A stretch of 64,000 bases of DNA, from NCBI RefSeq assembly GCF_964656455.1, contig NC_135715.1, positions 75,219,414 through 75,283,413 on the forward strand, read 5' to 3'. A program made the position numbers and the translations under genes. The notes beneath the pieces were generated by a model that ran no database searches, had not been told where the DNA came from, and saw only the letters and a list, made by a program, of their open reading frames with translations. Positions 45,310 through 56,953 of this stretch are shown one piece after another. Every line of letters begins with the position of its first letter. Position 1 is the first letter of the stretch. This DNA is from Halichoerus grypus (lineage: Eukaryota; Chordata; Mammalia; Carnivora; Phocidae).

Positions 45310-47824
45310 AAGGTAGTCACCTACTCAAATCTGTGTGCTTCTTTCCCAGAAGATAAACTACACTAAAGGGAAGAGAAAATACAACCCTGACAGAATTGCT
45401 TAAAATCATGCTTGCTGGGAATTAAGACAATTGAGGTTAGATATGACCATTGAAACTTCCTTAGATGAGATCAATGAATAATTGAAGATCTCAATTGAAG
45501 ATCCCAAGGATCAAGAGTTCTGTTCCTAAAGAAGAAGAATAAATATATTTTTAAAAATATTCCCTTTGTGGACAAAAATACCTGTGTCCTCCATTTTGAC
45601 AAAATGAGCTGGATTATCTGACAGTGAACAATTCCATTTTTAGTAGAAGACTAGAAGCAATGAGAGTCATTTCAGAATGCTGTTTAACATGTTTTTAGAT
45701 AGGGAAGAAAAAGACAGGGTCCTTCCTCCTTCTAAAAAAATCCCTTTTAAAAAATTCCTTTCAAATGGACTATATCTTTTGTTGACTTGAGCTTTCTATT
45801 TCACTGGATGAAGATAATCAAAGTAAGGTTTATTCCAGACCCAAGGGTCCTAAGCCAAGGCAGCAGTTGAAGCCACAGAAGTAGCTGAGATTATCCAAAG
45901 GGAATCTGGAACAGAAGGCAAGAAGTAGAATTCTGGTGTAAGGGACAGCTCTTGAATTTGTCTTTCCAGCATCCATTCTCCCTCCTTTGGCTAACAACAT
46001 ATAATTTCCTCTGGGGAGCACCTCCATCCCAATATCCCTCAATTCAACTTGTTCATGTAGAGATGGCCCCACATTCTGGACCCAGCATTGGGCACACCAC
46101 TCAGAGCCCTGCACCCCCCGGTCACAGTGGTGGATTCAAGGAGGAGCACCTGATCACTCTAGATCTTCTGCTAAAACCATTTGGGAAAAAGGGCTCTTTG
46201 TCTGCTGGAATTGCTGTACTGGTGGGAATATGAACAGGAAATTGCTGTTGGCCAACTAGTCACCACAGGGAGATCTTGCCTGAGAGAGAAGCAGTGGGAA
46301 CAGAGCTATGAGAATGAGAGAGCTCCTGAGTGAGCAAACCTTGGCGCCCAAGATCATGGACACATTGTGACAAAGCTAGCTCTGTGTTTGAACTTTTTAT
46401 CTGAGCCAATACATTCCTTCTCCTATTAAAGGCAATTTCAACTGTGACCAAAAAAAAAAACATGACTAAAGTACTTAAGATTAACATTTAAAATATGTTT
46501 CTTAAACTTCAGTCTCTGAATTTTGCATTTACGCACCCATAGTGATACAGTAGGTTGATTAGCCTGACATTATCCTGCTTAGCCCCCTTTCTACAGTGCA
46601 GAGCTGGAAAGGTAAAAACCACATGTCCCACTCCCTTTGAAGCCAGGATTATGCATGAAGACCCAGGCTCTGCCAGGAAGACGAGCTTGGGAGAGACCCT
46701 GATTGGAAATTGGGTCACCCGAAGACAGTGGACCTCATGAGGGACTTGATCCGGTTGGAGTCACATGAGGAGAGAAGCTTGGGCTGCAGGGCGCCACTTT
46801 GCTGGCACAGTCCCTGCTAGAGCTGCTATAGTTTTGGGGCCAGCAGCTCGGTGGTGGCTTTTCTCTGGGGGCTCTCTCAGCGGGCAGAGGCAGAGCAGTT
46901 CTATTGTGTGTTTAGGGTTCCTGGAAGTTTTGCACTCCCAACCTTTACGTGAACTGTCTGTGCTCTCAGGAAAAGCCCCTTTTTGACTCCCCTAGCTGGA
47001 GTGTATTCTTCAGTTTGTTACGAACAACCTTGATCGATACCATGCAAAGTACATGTTTCTAGGGAAACAAACCATAGGCTTTGTCCATTTTTCAACAGGT
47101 TTTGTAATCCAGAAAAGGCAACACATTTGTTGGCTTGAGGGATGGAAAATGGAGGAGGGACCACTGAAAAGGAATAGGAAGATCTATGAGGGAAGTATTC
47201 AGCAGGCCATTTAGAAGAGGATAAATCAGCAGAATCAACTGTTACAGAGGAGTGAAATGCTGAAATTAGGCCACTGCACTTGGCAGTTTCAGGAGAGTAG
47301 AGGGGCAGAATTCTAATTGCCAGAGTGAATTGAGAAGTGAATGAATGATAAGAAAGTACAGGGAGTATAGAATATTTTTGGAAGCAAACACGTTGTGAAG
47401 TGAAGAACGGGGATGACAAATTGATTCTCAGGAAGAAGGAAAGTTGTTTTTCTTTCCTTATTTTCTTCCCTTTTTAGTTCATACACTGAAGATAAAGAGC
47501 CACTGGAGCAGAGAGATTGGAGATAAAAGGAAGAGGGAGTAATTGATAAAGCTAAATCCCAGAGGAGGGCAGGGGGGACAGGATCCCGAGCAGAGGGGGC
47601 CCAGCGCACTGTGGACAGGAGGAAGCACTGCTTGGAGGATACTCCAACAGTGATGGAGGTGGAGATAGCTGAGAAGTCCGAGAGAAGCTGTGGACTCTAC
47701 AGGCTGGTTTCTCTCTCTCGACGGAGTAGGAGGCAGGCCACCTGCTGAAGGGTGGCGACAGGGTCTGTGGGATGAACTGCGGAGGCTACTTTGGGGCGTG
47801 GGGAAGACACTGGATGTGTCAGAC
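45310..47824. other. Intergenic with weak repeat-like stretches
   Basis: An old repeat may cover about 46100-46450, ending with CAATACATTCCTTCTCCTATTAAAGG and a short A-run at 46451-46460. No coding gene recognised. Confidence 0.45.
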
Positions 47825-48420
47825 TTGGCCAACAGCAGGTGACAGAAAACCTTGCTCAAACTGACTGGAACAAAAAAGAAACACCAGATTCATGCAGTGA
47901 AAAGTCCAAGGACAGGGCTGCATCTGGGAGTTCAAACAATGTCATCAGAACTTGGTTTCTTTCCCTCTCTCTGTGAATGTTGGCTCCGATCCTCAGATGC
48001 CATTGCCCAGTCCCTGACAGTGGGATCGAGTACAGCAAAAAAGGAGAGGTTTCTTCCTGGATGGGGATGCCTGAATCCTGGCATGGGCCTGGACTAGACC
48101 AATCTGGGTCTTAAGCGCATCCTTGACCCAATCACGGTGGCCCGGGATTTGAATTACTTTAATTGGCTAGCCTCACGACATGTGACCTCCTCTGGTCCAA
48201 TCATTGCAGCAAACGCATTTCAGCGGGACTGAAGAGCCAGCCCTAAAGACTGTGCAGGAACCACATTCAAACCAAATTTCCCTGAAGGGCGAAGAGGAAG
48301 GTGGGAAAATCACTGCAGGGGAGACAAGGACCGTTAGTGCAAACTACAGGCATTGGTTTAGGACAGGAGGGCTCATATGCCAGGGAGGTACTTAGGATGA
48401 CTGACAGTCTGAAACAGCCC
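47825..48420. repeat. Old interspersed repeat, class uncertain
   Basis: CAAACTGACTGGAACAAAAAAGAAA, GAAAAGTCCAAGGACAGGGCTGCATCTGGGAGTTCAAACAATGTCATCAGAAC, and GACCCAATCACGGTGGCCCGGGATTTGAATTACTTTAATTGGC follow a dispersed mammalian repeat order. Confidence 0.45.
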
Positions 48421-48535
48421 CGCGGGGACCCAGAAGAGGAGACAGCGAAATATGAGTAAAAGGATTGTGAGGAGGGCCCCGAGGTTAGCAAAATAGACAG
48501 ACATACTTGTTGAGTCAGCACCCTTATGAGACTTT

Positions 48536-48675
48536 TTTTCCTTTTTCTTTTCTTTCCTTCTTCCTTTTCTTTTCCTTTTCTTTCCTTCCTTCTTTCTTTC
48601 TTTCTTTCTCTTTTTCTTTCTTTCTTCTTTCTTTCTTTCTTTTTCTTTCTTTCTTCCTTTCTTCCTTTCTTTCAA
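48536..48675. repeat. Polypyrimidine (TTTC/TTCC)n tract
   Basis: About 140 bp of almost pure T/C on the plus strand, in TTTC and TTCC units. Confidence 0.95.
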
Positions 48676-49713
48676 GAAGCACTTGGTAGCCAGCCCCACA
48701 GTATAAGGGGAGGAAGCAGAAGTGTTAATAGACATACACCCACTGCAGACAGAGTTACAGCCGGGTTGCAGAGCGCTCTGCCTCAGCGACAGTGCATGAT
48801 TCATGGGAAATTCCTGGCTTAGCCTTGAAGGCACTCGTTTAGGACACACGCAGATGGGAGAAGAGGAGCAGACGTGGCCCACAGCTTCTTGTGCAGGCAA
48901 ATTTACTCCTGGGAAAAATGTAATGACATGCTTTGGAATGATTCCCCAAACAGCGAGGAACAAGTGAGGGATTGTGACATGTGTGCGTTTTTGGATTTGA
49001 TGTGCTCCTCTTAATCACATGTAGCTAAGCAGGTACTTAAAATAGCTGGGCCACCAGGGAATTGGCATGCCATTCGCACAAACTCTGCTTTGAGTGTTAA
49101 TTTTAAGTTGCTCCCTTTAGGGTATTCTTAATAGCAGCGATGTTTCTTGATTCCAGAACTTATCCCCACCCTCAGTCTCTATTTTTCTCATTCACTCCTT
49201 ACAATAACCAAAATCTTCTCTACCACAGATCTATAGTTGAGTCAAGAAACATCTAGCCTGGTGGTGAAATGGGACAGTGAGGGTTCCCCAATAATCCCTG
49301 TGGGACAACTTTGAGAATAGACAGGGAATACATCAGAGTTTACGGATGGAATTAAGTATGTATCATAGAAAGAGCAAGAGAATAAAGTTTTATGTGGCTG
49401 GTAGCGTAATCTTTCTAGAGCACAGCTCTGACCAGAGTCTGCCCTCTGCTCACTCTTTTTTGTTTTTTCAAATTAGGTTTGTGCAAACACTCTTAATACC
49501 TACAGAATAAAATTCAGAACCCTAGGCATGGTATTGTACATCCTTCAACCTCTCTCCTCAAATTTTCCTTTCATTATTTTAATTTTTTATGTTTAAATAT
49601 TAAAGATTTCAATGCACAGAAAAGTTCAGAGAAGAGGATAATAGACACCCAATGCCCACAACAAAAATTAGACTGTTCATTGGTTTGTCGTATTTGTTTC
49701 ACATCTTTGTGTA
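48676..49713. other. Intergenic upstream of the AUH retrocopy
   Basis: Unique DNA; nothing recognised. Confidence 0.5.
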
Positions 49714-49741
49714 AAGAAAGTCTTAAACAGACAAGACAGTG
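49714..49741. repeat. 5' target-site duplication of the AUH retrocopy
   Basis: AAGAAAGTCTTA followed by AACAGACAAGACAGTG matches, with small indels, AAGAAAGTCTTACAGACACAGTG at 51215-51237 after the A-rich tail of the retrocopy. Confidence 0.8.
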
Positions 49742-51180
49742 GTGGGTGGTGGCGGCGCCTGGGGCCTTGGGCACCTTGCAGGCGGGTCGCGCTGGCTGGC
49801 TCAGTGGCTGCTTGCCGTGCATGGCTTGGCCCCGGGTGGAGGCTGCCCTGTGATCTGGGCCCCTGGGCTGGGCGCCAGCAGCCAGAGGGTTGCCCAAATG
49901 AGGGGCTACAGCTCTGAGATAAGGACGGGCTGCAGGTGCGGTACCTGGAGGAGGAGAACCAAGGAATTGTGGTGCTTGGAATAAATAGAGCTTATGCCAA
50001 AAATTTGTTCAGTAAAAATCTGATAAAAATGCTCTCAAAAGCTATAGATGCTTTAAAATCTGATAAGAAAGTGAGGACAGTGAGGCGCCTGGGTGGCTCA
50101 GTTGGGTAAGCATCTGACTCTTGATTTCCGCTCAGGTCATGATCTCAGGGTTATGAGATCCAGTCCCGCTTGGAATGCTGAATGTGGATCCTGCTTAAGA
50201 TTATCTCTCTCCCTCTGCCCCCCCACCTCTCTCCCTCTCTAAGAGTGAAAGAAAGAAGGAAAGAGAGGAAGGAAGGGAGAAAGAGAGAAAGTGTGGACCA
50301 TAATAGTCAGGAGAAAAGTCCCAGAGACATTCTGTGCTGGTGTGGACCTTATGGAGAGTGAGAGCATCAAAATGAATCCCAGTGAAGTTGGTCCTTCGTC
50401 TCCAAAATAAGAGCAGTGATTAATGAAATCGGTGGGTGCCCAGTGACCATCATGGGCTATCGGGATGTCCCTGGCCAAACAGCTCATCTTCTCTGCACGG
50501 GTGCTTGATGGCGAAGAAGCCAAAGCAGTGGGCTTGATCAGCCATGTTCTAGAACAGAACCAGGAGGGGGATGCTGCCCACTGCAAGGTTTTGGACCTGG
50601 CACAAGAGTTTTGACCTCAGGGACTTGTTGTGGTGAGAGAGGCAAAATTAGCAATTAATCAAGGGATGAAGGTTGATTTAGTAACAGGATTAGCCATAGA
50701 AGAAACTTGTTATGCTCAGACTATTCCAACAAAAAATAGGCTTGAAGGTCTTCTTGCTTTTAGGAAGAAAAGGTCTCCTCACTCTAAAGGAGAACAGAAG
50801 AAACAGAAATCTTTAAAATGCCAGTGTAACAAATAAATGTACTTCTGGAAGTATCTTTCAGATCCACATATGCTTCAGCACCTGGAATCCCAATGACCAA
50901 AGTGAATTAAGCATCTGGTGCGGACCCATATGTGGACTTTGTTCAAACGTGTATCGTGTCATATTCATTCAGTTTTATAAAGCTAGTCGTGTATACTGTC
51001 AAAAACAGATTCAAAATTCGGTACACATTTTTAAACATCTCCTGTGTACAAGGTTTCTTGTTCTTAATTTTTTGTTTTGTTTTTTTTAATGTGAATAATT
51101 TATACATTGCACACTCTAGGAAATAATATTGCTTATATGTCTACTGTGCCACAATATGAAATAAAATTATTTCTATATAC
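49742..51180 (+). pseudogene. AUH (pseudogene): Processed pseudogene of AUH (methylglutaconyl-CoA hydratase)
   Basis: An intron-less, decayed copy of AUH mRNA. The parent is a mitochondrial enoyl-CoA hydratase-family enzyme of leucine breakdown that also binds AU-rich RNA. In order one can read the 5' leader coding for the APGALG...RAG region, the [26 protein letters not shown] block (49938-50005), the [18 protein letters not shown] block, IRSEVPE...CAGVDLMES, MNPSEVGP, then after a break [40 protein letters not shown] (50459-50580) and [31 protein letters not shown]. Disabling lesions: a CAN SINE at 50079-50285, a deletion near 50430 of about 49 codons including the core active-site region, an in-frame TGA at 50612-50614, and loss of the normal stop. 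A 3' UTR with AATAAA (51160) and a degraded A-rich tail follow. Flanking target-site duplications support L1-mediated retroposition. Confidence 0.93.
50079..50285 (+). mobile_element. CAN SINE inserted in the AUH pseudogene
   Basis: Sense SINE with the tRNA-derived head (GGCGCCTGGGTGGCTCAG) and a purine-rich, degenerated tail (GAAAGAAGGAAAGAG...). It splits the pseudogene at the codons for KSDKKV. The 13-bp target AGAAAGTGAGGAC (50066-50078) is repeated as AGAAAGTGTGGAC (50286-50298). The SINE is therefore younger than the retrocopy. Confidence 0.93.
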
Positions 51181-51214
51181 CAAAAGAAAGCAAGAAAGAA
51201 AGACTCAAAGCACC

Positions 51215-51237
51215 AAGAAAGTCTTACAGACACAGTG
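51215..51237. repeat. 3' target-site duplication of the AUH retrocopy
   Basis: Second copy of the duplicated target (AAGAAAGTCTTACAGACACAGTG), right after the A-rich remnant tail (51181-51214). Confidence 0.8.
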
Positions 51238-51399
51238 AAAGCTTCTGCCGCCATGCATCCCCATGTGAAGTTCAATGTCATGACCACTGTATTCGATCTC
51301 TGCTGTCCTAGAGGGAATCAGTATCCTGAAGTTGTTCTGAGCCCTTGCCACCCATGTTTATATGTTTTTGTTAATTATATGTTTCTATAGACACTGTAT

Positions 51400-51640
51400 A
51401 GTATTATTCAAGGAGATTTAAACTTCTATATCAAGTAAATTACCCTCTATGTATCATAGTCTAACTTGCTTTTTAATTCAATGTTTTTGAGATTTTTCCA
51501 TGTTCATGATGTAGATCTGATTCATCCATTTATTTCAACTGCTGTACTATATGTCAATGTATGGATATATCAGAATGTATCCACTCTCTTAATGATGAGC
51601 ATTTATTTTGTTTCTGTACAACAGGGCTGTGACAAGTGCC
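51400..51640 (-). repeat. Old L1-like fragment (minus strand)
   Basis: TTTTTGAGATTTTTCCATGTTCATGATGTAG...TTCATCCATTTATTTCAACTGCTGTACTATATG...AATGATGAGCATTTATTTTG is the reverse of an old L1 3' UTR pattern. Confidence 0.5.
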
Positions 51641-51643
51641 CTT

Positions 51644-51780
51644 AAGCAGGGGTCCTGCATCAGGCTCCCTGCTCAACCGGGAGTCTGTTTCGCCCTCTGC
51701 CCACCTCCCACCCCCGCTCATGAGTATTCCCTCTCTCTTTCTCTCACAAAAATAAGTAAAATCTTTAAAAAAAAAGAAAA
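51644..51780 (+). mobile_element. 5'-truncated CAN SINE, sense
   Basis: Starts mid-element (GGGTCCTGCATCAGGCTCCCTGCTC), then GGAGTCTGTTTCGCCCTCTGC, CT-rich region, AATAAGTAAAATCTTT and poly-A. The tRNA head is missing. No duplication seen. Confidence 0.85.
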
Positions 51781-53516
51781 CACTACAGATAAGTGCAGAA
51801 AGAAGTGAAACAGAAAACATGAGTGCTACGATTATTTAGCAAATCCCTCAAGAAATTGCCATCATAAGGCATAAGAGAATTTTCTCTCAGGTTTCACAGT
51901 TAAGAAACATTAAACAACTGATCCACTCTTTTTTTTTTTTTTCTGTGAACCTTGTAATAATTGGGGTGTGCTTTTTGCTTGGGCTATTATGAAGCCTGAC
52001 ACCAAATTTGTAGGCCACCCTGGAAATTCATAGCACCACGTGGCATGTATTCTATGTTTTAATCTCTCCCTGGCTTAATTCTTTTTCCTCAGCTTTATCA
52101 CCTTAAGTATTGTGTGTGTGTGGTATATGTATGTGTGTGCTTCCTGGAAACATTTGTGGAGTGTAGCATAAATGAATCAATGAATAAATAAACAGATTAT
52201 TACAGCAAGACAGCAAGACTAGACAGGATAGAATGGGCAGATCAAATAATCTGTACCCACCACAGAAGTCTGCCTTAAAGCTGATTTTTGTCAAGACACA
52301 TTCCTCTTGCATAAATAATGTAGCTTGTAATTTCATAACTTTGGCATTTTCTAGTAGGGAACTCAGCTCATTCTAGCTCAGCCATCTCAAAGATTAAAGG
52401 TTCGATTTTCACTTTTCCTTACATTGATCAGAGTGATGATATATGAATCAAAAGGACAATTTGTGAGCTTGCAAATATCCAGCGGTTAGGGGCAGAAACA
52501 GAAAAAGCTGCCATAACTAACATATCTGAAAGAAATCCACACCGTTTGTCAACGGATCCTTCTCTTTGAAAAACTAAAAAGTTCGGACCTGAGAATGCCA
52601 TAAGCCGCCTGCAAAAACATTGTATGTATATCACATGCAAATCATCCCCACTGTGCTGACAGTGACGGAGAGCAGTTATTGTTTCACATGCCCAGCTAAC
52701 CAGAAATGCGGGCTGTAAGTAGGTCTTTAATAGTATTTTGGGAGCTAAGCCATTCTTTGGCCTTTACTGAATAGGACTTAAATGTCTTGCCCTGATTAGC
52801 CTTTTGTGTTATGTGTCAGAATCTTTTTCCACCTCAATTTAAGGTCTTCTGATGTTCAGCCACTTCATTTCGTTATAAATGTACTATTTTTTTTCTTTTG
52901 TCATTATGGAAACTATCTGTCCGATAATGTAGAAGGTATTTTAAGTGCTTGCTTTTTTCCCTCTGACCTACTGTTCTTCTTCGGTTCTGTTTTACACATA
53001 GATTGCTTTGGCAGTTTTTAATAACTTGGCAGATCAAAACAGTTTCTGGGGGAAAAAAAAAAAACTTAAAAAAGGAAAAGCCAGTCAAACCAGAATTTTT
53101 TTTTGTCCCAAGTGACCTAACCAGTCATGGCGATTGCTGTCATTTTCTGGTTTAGTGAACAATGAAGTAAAAATTAAATGAATATTAAAAACCCTACTTA
53201 AATTATTTTCACATGGATGGATTTTCTTGCCCCTCTAAATGTTGATTTCTCTTCGTGTGATTCTATCTCATGCATTTTCAAAGTGCATTGGGTGTGGACA
53301 AATTGGCCCACCGGGTGAGTGGAGAGAGTTTGAAGGTCAGTGAGATTCCAAGTGCTGGTTACCTTGTTTAAATTACTAGCTGAATCTTGTGCCACACTCT
53401 GGGACAATTCATTTCTTTCCTTTACTTATGGCCCATACCACATTATAGGAAGAGAATGGTCTGAGATCATACCCTCCCAGTAGCAATTCTTGTTTTTCTT
53501 TTCAGAGAATTTGTCC
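51781..53516. other. Intergenic, AT-rich
   Basis: Contains a T-run (51928-51941) and a TG-rich piece at 52111-52140. No gene recognised. Confidence 0.5.
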
Positions 53517-53531
53517 ACCAACATACTTTTT

Positions 53532-53753
53532 TTGTTGTTTTTTCTTTTTTTTTTTAAAGATTTTATTTATTTATTTGAGAGAATGAGTGAGAGAGAGGGA
53601 GAGAGTACACGAGCAGGGGCAGAGGGAGAGGAAGTGGGAGAAGCAGACTCTGCTGCGGAGCAGGGAGCCTGACATGGGGCTCGATCCCAGGACCCTGGGA
53701 TCATGACCTGAGCCAAAGGCAGAAGCTTAACTACTGAGCCACCCAGGCGCCCC
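53532..53753 (-). mobile_element. CAN SINE (minus strand), full length
   Basis: T-rich start, AGCAGGGAGCCTGACATGGG, end GAGCCACCCAGGCGCCCC. Duplication with two mismatches: ACCAACATACTTTTT (53517-53531) and ACAAGCATACTTTTT (53754-53768). Confidence 0.93.
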
Positions 53754-53857
53754 ACAAGCATACTTTTTACATAGTTACCTCCTACAACTTTTTTTCCTCC
53801 TTAATAAAAATACCATTTTACCTGTGAGCACATACATTCTGGAGACAGCACGTTTCA

Positions 53858-54092
53858 GAGTTTTCTACCTCAGTGCTATCAACATTTTGGGTTGGATAAT
53901 TTTTTGTTGTGGGGGCTGTCCTGTTGTCCATTGTGTGATGTTTAGCAGCATCCCTGGTCTCACCCACCAGATGCAGGTGGTACCCCACCCACCCCCACTT
54001 GTGACTGCCAAAAATGTCTCCAGACATTGCCAAATGTCCCTGATGGGTGGGGGACTTCATAAGATTGCCCCAGCTGAGAACCACTAATCTGT
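53858..54092 (-). mobile_element. MER20-like hAT DNA transposon remnant (minus strand)
   Basis: Reverse of the MER20 order: CTCAGTGCTATCAACATTTTGGGTTGGATAATT, TTGTCCATTGTGTGATGTTTAGCAGCATCCCTGG, CAAAAATGTCTCCAGACATTGCCAAATGTCCC, CAGCTGAGAACCACT. Non-coding. Confidence 0.85.
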
Positions 54093-54294
54093 TTTTCTTA
54101 TCTGAGGAAAGCAAAGGGTGTTGCGAATGAGACACCATGTCCAGGCACGCAGGAAGGAATGTGGCTCTCGTGTGGCAGGGCCAGCCTCTGAGGAAGGTAT
54201 GCAGGCCTCTTCAACTGACCCTCATAATGAAGCCAGTCAGATAGGTCCAGGAACCCCCAATCCAGCTCCGCCCAGATCAGGACCAAATAGTCAC

Positions 54295-54485
54295 TCTGTT
54301 GGGAATGTGTGTTGTTTCAGGCACTGGATCTTACCCATAATCCTCTGAGGCAGGTAATACTATCCAAGGTTTACAGGTGGGGAGACTGAGACTCAGAGAG
54401 GTTGAGTAAACTTGCCCCCTGGCAAGTTGGGGAATTCAGGATTCAAACACTGAGCAGTAGGATGGTAAACTTATAGTCTACCTCC
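54295..54485 (-). repeat. MIR
   Basis: CATAATCCTCTGAGGCAGGTAATACTATCC, CAGGTGGGGAGACTGAGACTCAGAGAGGTTGAGTAAACTTGCCCC, GGGAATTCAGGATTCAAAC follow the reverse MIR order. Confidence 0.8.
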
Positions 54486-54929
54486 TACCATGACACAGAA
54501 AGGTAGTAGATGGGATCCAGGCCTGCAGGGGATGGCTGGGTTGCTCATGGGGTCAAGTCAAGTCTTTAGAATCTGTTTCAAGAGAAAGAGAAGATGTGAG
54601 GTTGATTACAGTCACGGGAAACTTTCGAAGAAAGAATTGAGGTGTTTAATGGGGAATTTTATTGTTTCTGCTGTATGTTGGATGCTAAGACCTCTCTACC
54701 GAATCCTCATAAAATCTCCACTAAAATATGTGTGTCACATTATTGCATCATGGAATTGGGTCAGCCACTGGAGATGGGTCAAGGTGCTAAGGTCTGCTCA
54801 GGGTGGGTAGGAGGAGTGAATGGAGGCGGCCCACGTGGCACTGGTCCATTCAGCTGTTAGGATGATCATAACAATTTATAGGAGAACCTGTTCTAACATA
54901 CCACAGAAGAGTTGCAACAGAATCGCCAG

Positions 54930-55150
54930 GGGCTTCCTATAGACTCCACACTCTCTACTCACTGGCAGCCAATCCTTCTCACAAGCTTATGAGGTGGGTG
55001 ATTACTTTTGCCATTCGACAGTCACAGAAACTCAAACTCAGAGAGGCTAAAATGATGCAGGGAGTAAGTAGCAGAGCAGAAATGTTTAATCCATCTGTGA
55101 TGGGCTGCAAGCCAGCCCTCTTGCCTACTCCATCATGCTATCTACTGAGG
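54930..55150 (-). repeat. MIR
   Basis: TTATGAGGTGGGTGATTACTTTTGCCATTCGACAG, AAACTCAGAGAGGCTAAAATGATGCAGGGAGTAAGTAGCAGAGC, CTTGCCTACTCCATCATGC follow the reverse MIR order. Confidence 0.75.
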
Positions 55151-55317
55151 AAGAAGAGTAGGACTGGGAATTTTCTTTGTTCTCAGATTTCTTCACTAGG
55201 CAGAGGTGTCCTGGATACTCTACTGAGATGGAGACATGAGGATCCCTACAGGGGCTCCACACAAGCCAAGCCCCAGCCTCACTTTGTGGGAGACAGAGCA
55301 GGCCCCCATCAGCCTGT

Positions 55318-55388
55318 ATCTGTAATAATTGTTATATTTGTTATAATTTCTATACCTGTTATAATTCTTGTTATAATTCTTATACCTG
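55318..55388. repeat. Low-complexity TTATAATT repeat
   Basis: Imperfect tandem TTGTTATAATT / CTTATACCTG units. Confidence 0.75.
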
Positions 55389-56938
55389 TCCTTAACCTCT
55401 CTGCCCCAGAGTCCAGACAAACATATGACTGTAGTCAGGCCCTGTTTATCTCAGGAACATATGTAATTCTTTTAAAGAGAAAAAAAAAATCAGGGTATAA
55501 TGACTGCTGTATCAGTCCCTTCAGCTGAAATCTACTTGGGGAGCTACCATGTTGGTAAGCCCATCGATATAGCCGGTCTCCAGGCTTTTGACCAGTCTTG
55601 CTTCTGTTGACCATGCCTTGGTGTGCAAAGGATATTACCTACCTACCTACCAGCTCACTTTGTTCCCTGTGAGCTGCTAGTTGCATATAATTGAATACCA
55701 GCCACTGGTACTATGGAAAAACAAGTTATGTCATCTTCAGTTAGTCTTTGGAAGTTAAAAGAAGTACACCAAAGCGAAGCAAAGAAGAAGCAAGGGCCCT
55801 TTCCAACTGGGTTTGGAGACACAAGATCTGGGGTGAAGGAGAAGGAGCCCACAGGGCCAGACCAGGACCCAGTGGACCAGAATCAATTTGGAGAAGCTGA
55901 GAGCAAGAATCTGATGAGACTAGGAATACGCAGAACTATGAAACTGTTCAGCCTTCATGGACCTTCATGGAGCTCATGCCCTCAGAAAAAGAAAACTCAC
56001 AAAGATCTATCAACAACTCTTTGAATTCAAAAGAAGAGAGTGAGAGCCTTCATATTCATTCATACACGCACGCAGGTGTGTGTGTGTGTGTGTGTGTGTG
56101 TATTTGAAGACAATGTAGGTATTAGAAAACTATATACAGATATAGTCTTCTTTGTGCTAGCATTTTTTCAGGTGGGATAAAACAATGGACAATATAAACC
56201 AAGAAAAAAAAAGAAAAAATCCTCGCTTAGGTGGAGATTACATTATATTTCTATATTTCTGTGTGTGTATGTATAGAACGTATATATGTATGTACTAGCA
56301 AATCTCATCCACTTGAGACCATACTGGTGGCTAATAAAGCATGGATAAATCGCTGTTCTTCCTTTAAAGAATAGATGATAAACATGAACATTTCAACTGA
56401 CTTCACAAATTATGTTGCAAAATGCAAAAGCACTTGCTTCTTACAGATTATTATCCTGTTTATACTACCAATTGATTTAGCAACATTTTTATGAAGAAAT
56501 TATGCCACAGAAGGTACATTTCAGTTCATTATGTGTTCAAATATCATGACAGAAATCAGACTTTTGAACGATCGCATTTTTACTGCAGCCATTTTCAGCA
56601 AAGCAGGGTGGGGCTTTGGGATTTGCTGAGTTTGGACTAGAGTTTATGAACGCATGGATCGCTTCAAGGTGTTGACATTTTTTAAATAGAATAAAATATG
56701 TACGGGAATGACTCAGCCACTCCGTCAAGGCTTTTTTATGGAAGTCAATCTAGTTTCCTATTTCAAGACATGGGAAATAATCCACTGTGGTTGGAAAGGA
56801 AACTGTTGCAAGTTAGCAACCAGACTCCCTTTCCCTGAACTTCCTTATTCCTTTCTTGTTACTAAGAAGCAATAGCACCTATTACTTTGTAAATCCCATT
56901 CCAGCCTTAGAAAACACCACATTTTCCAAGACACTGCG
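55389..56938. other. Intergenic, AT-rich
   Basis: Holds a (TG)n microsatellite at 56075-56101. Nothing coding recognised. Confidence 0.5.
56075..56101. repeat. (TG)n microsatellite
   Basis: About thirteen TG units. Confidence 0.95.
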
Positions 56939-56953
56939 AAAACTGACCGTGGG

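Noticed and set aside
50630..50836. AUH C-terminal frame as a functional short gene
   Set aside because: It is the tail of a processed pseudogene with upstream stop and deletion; no promoter is visible.
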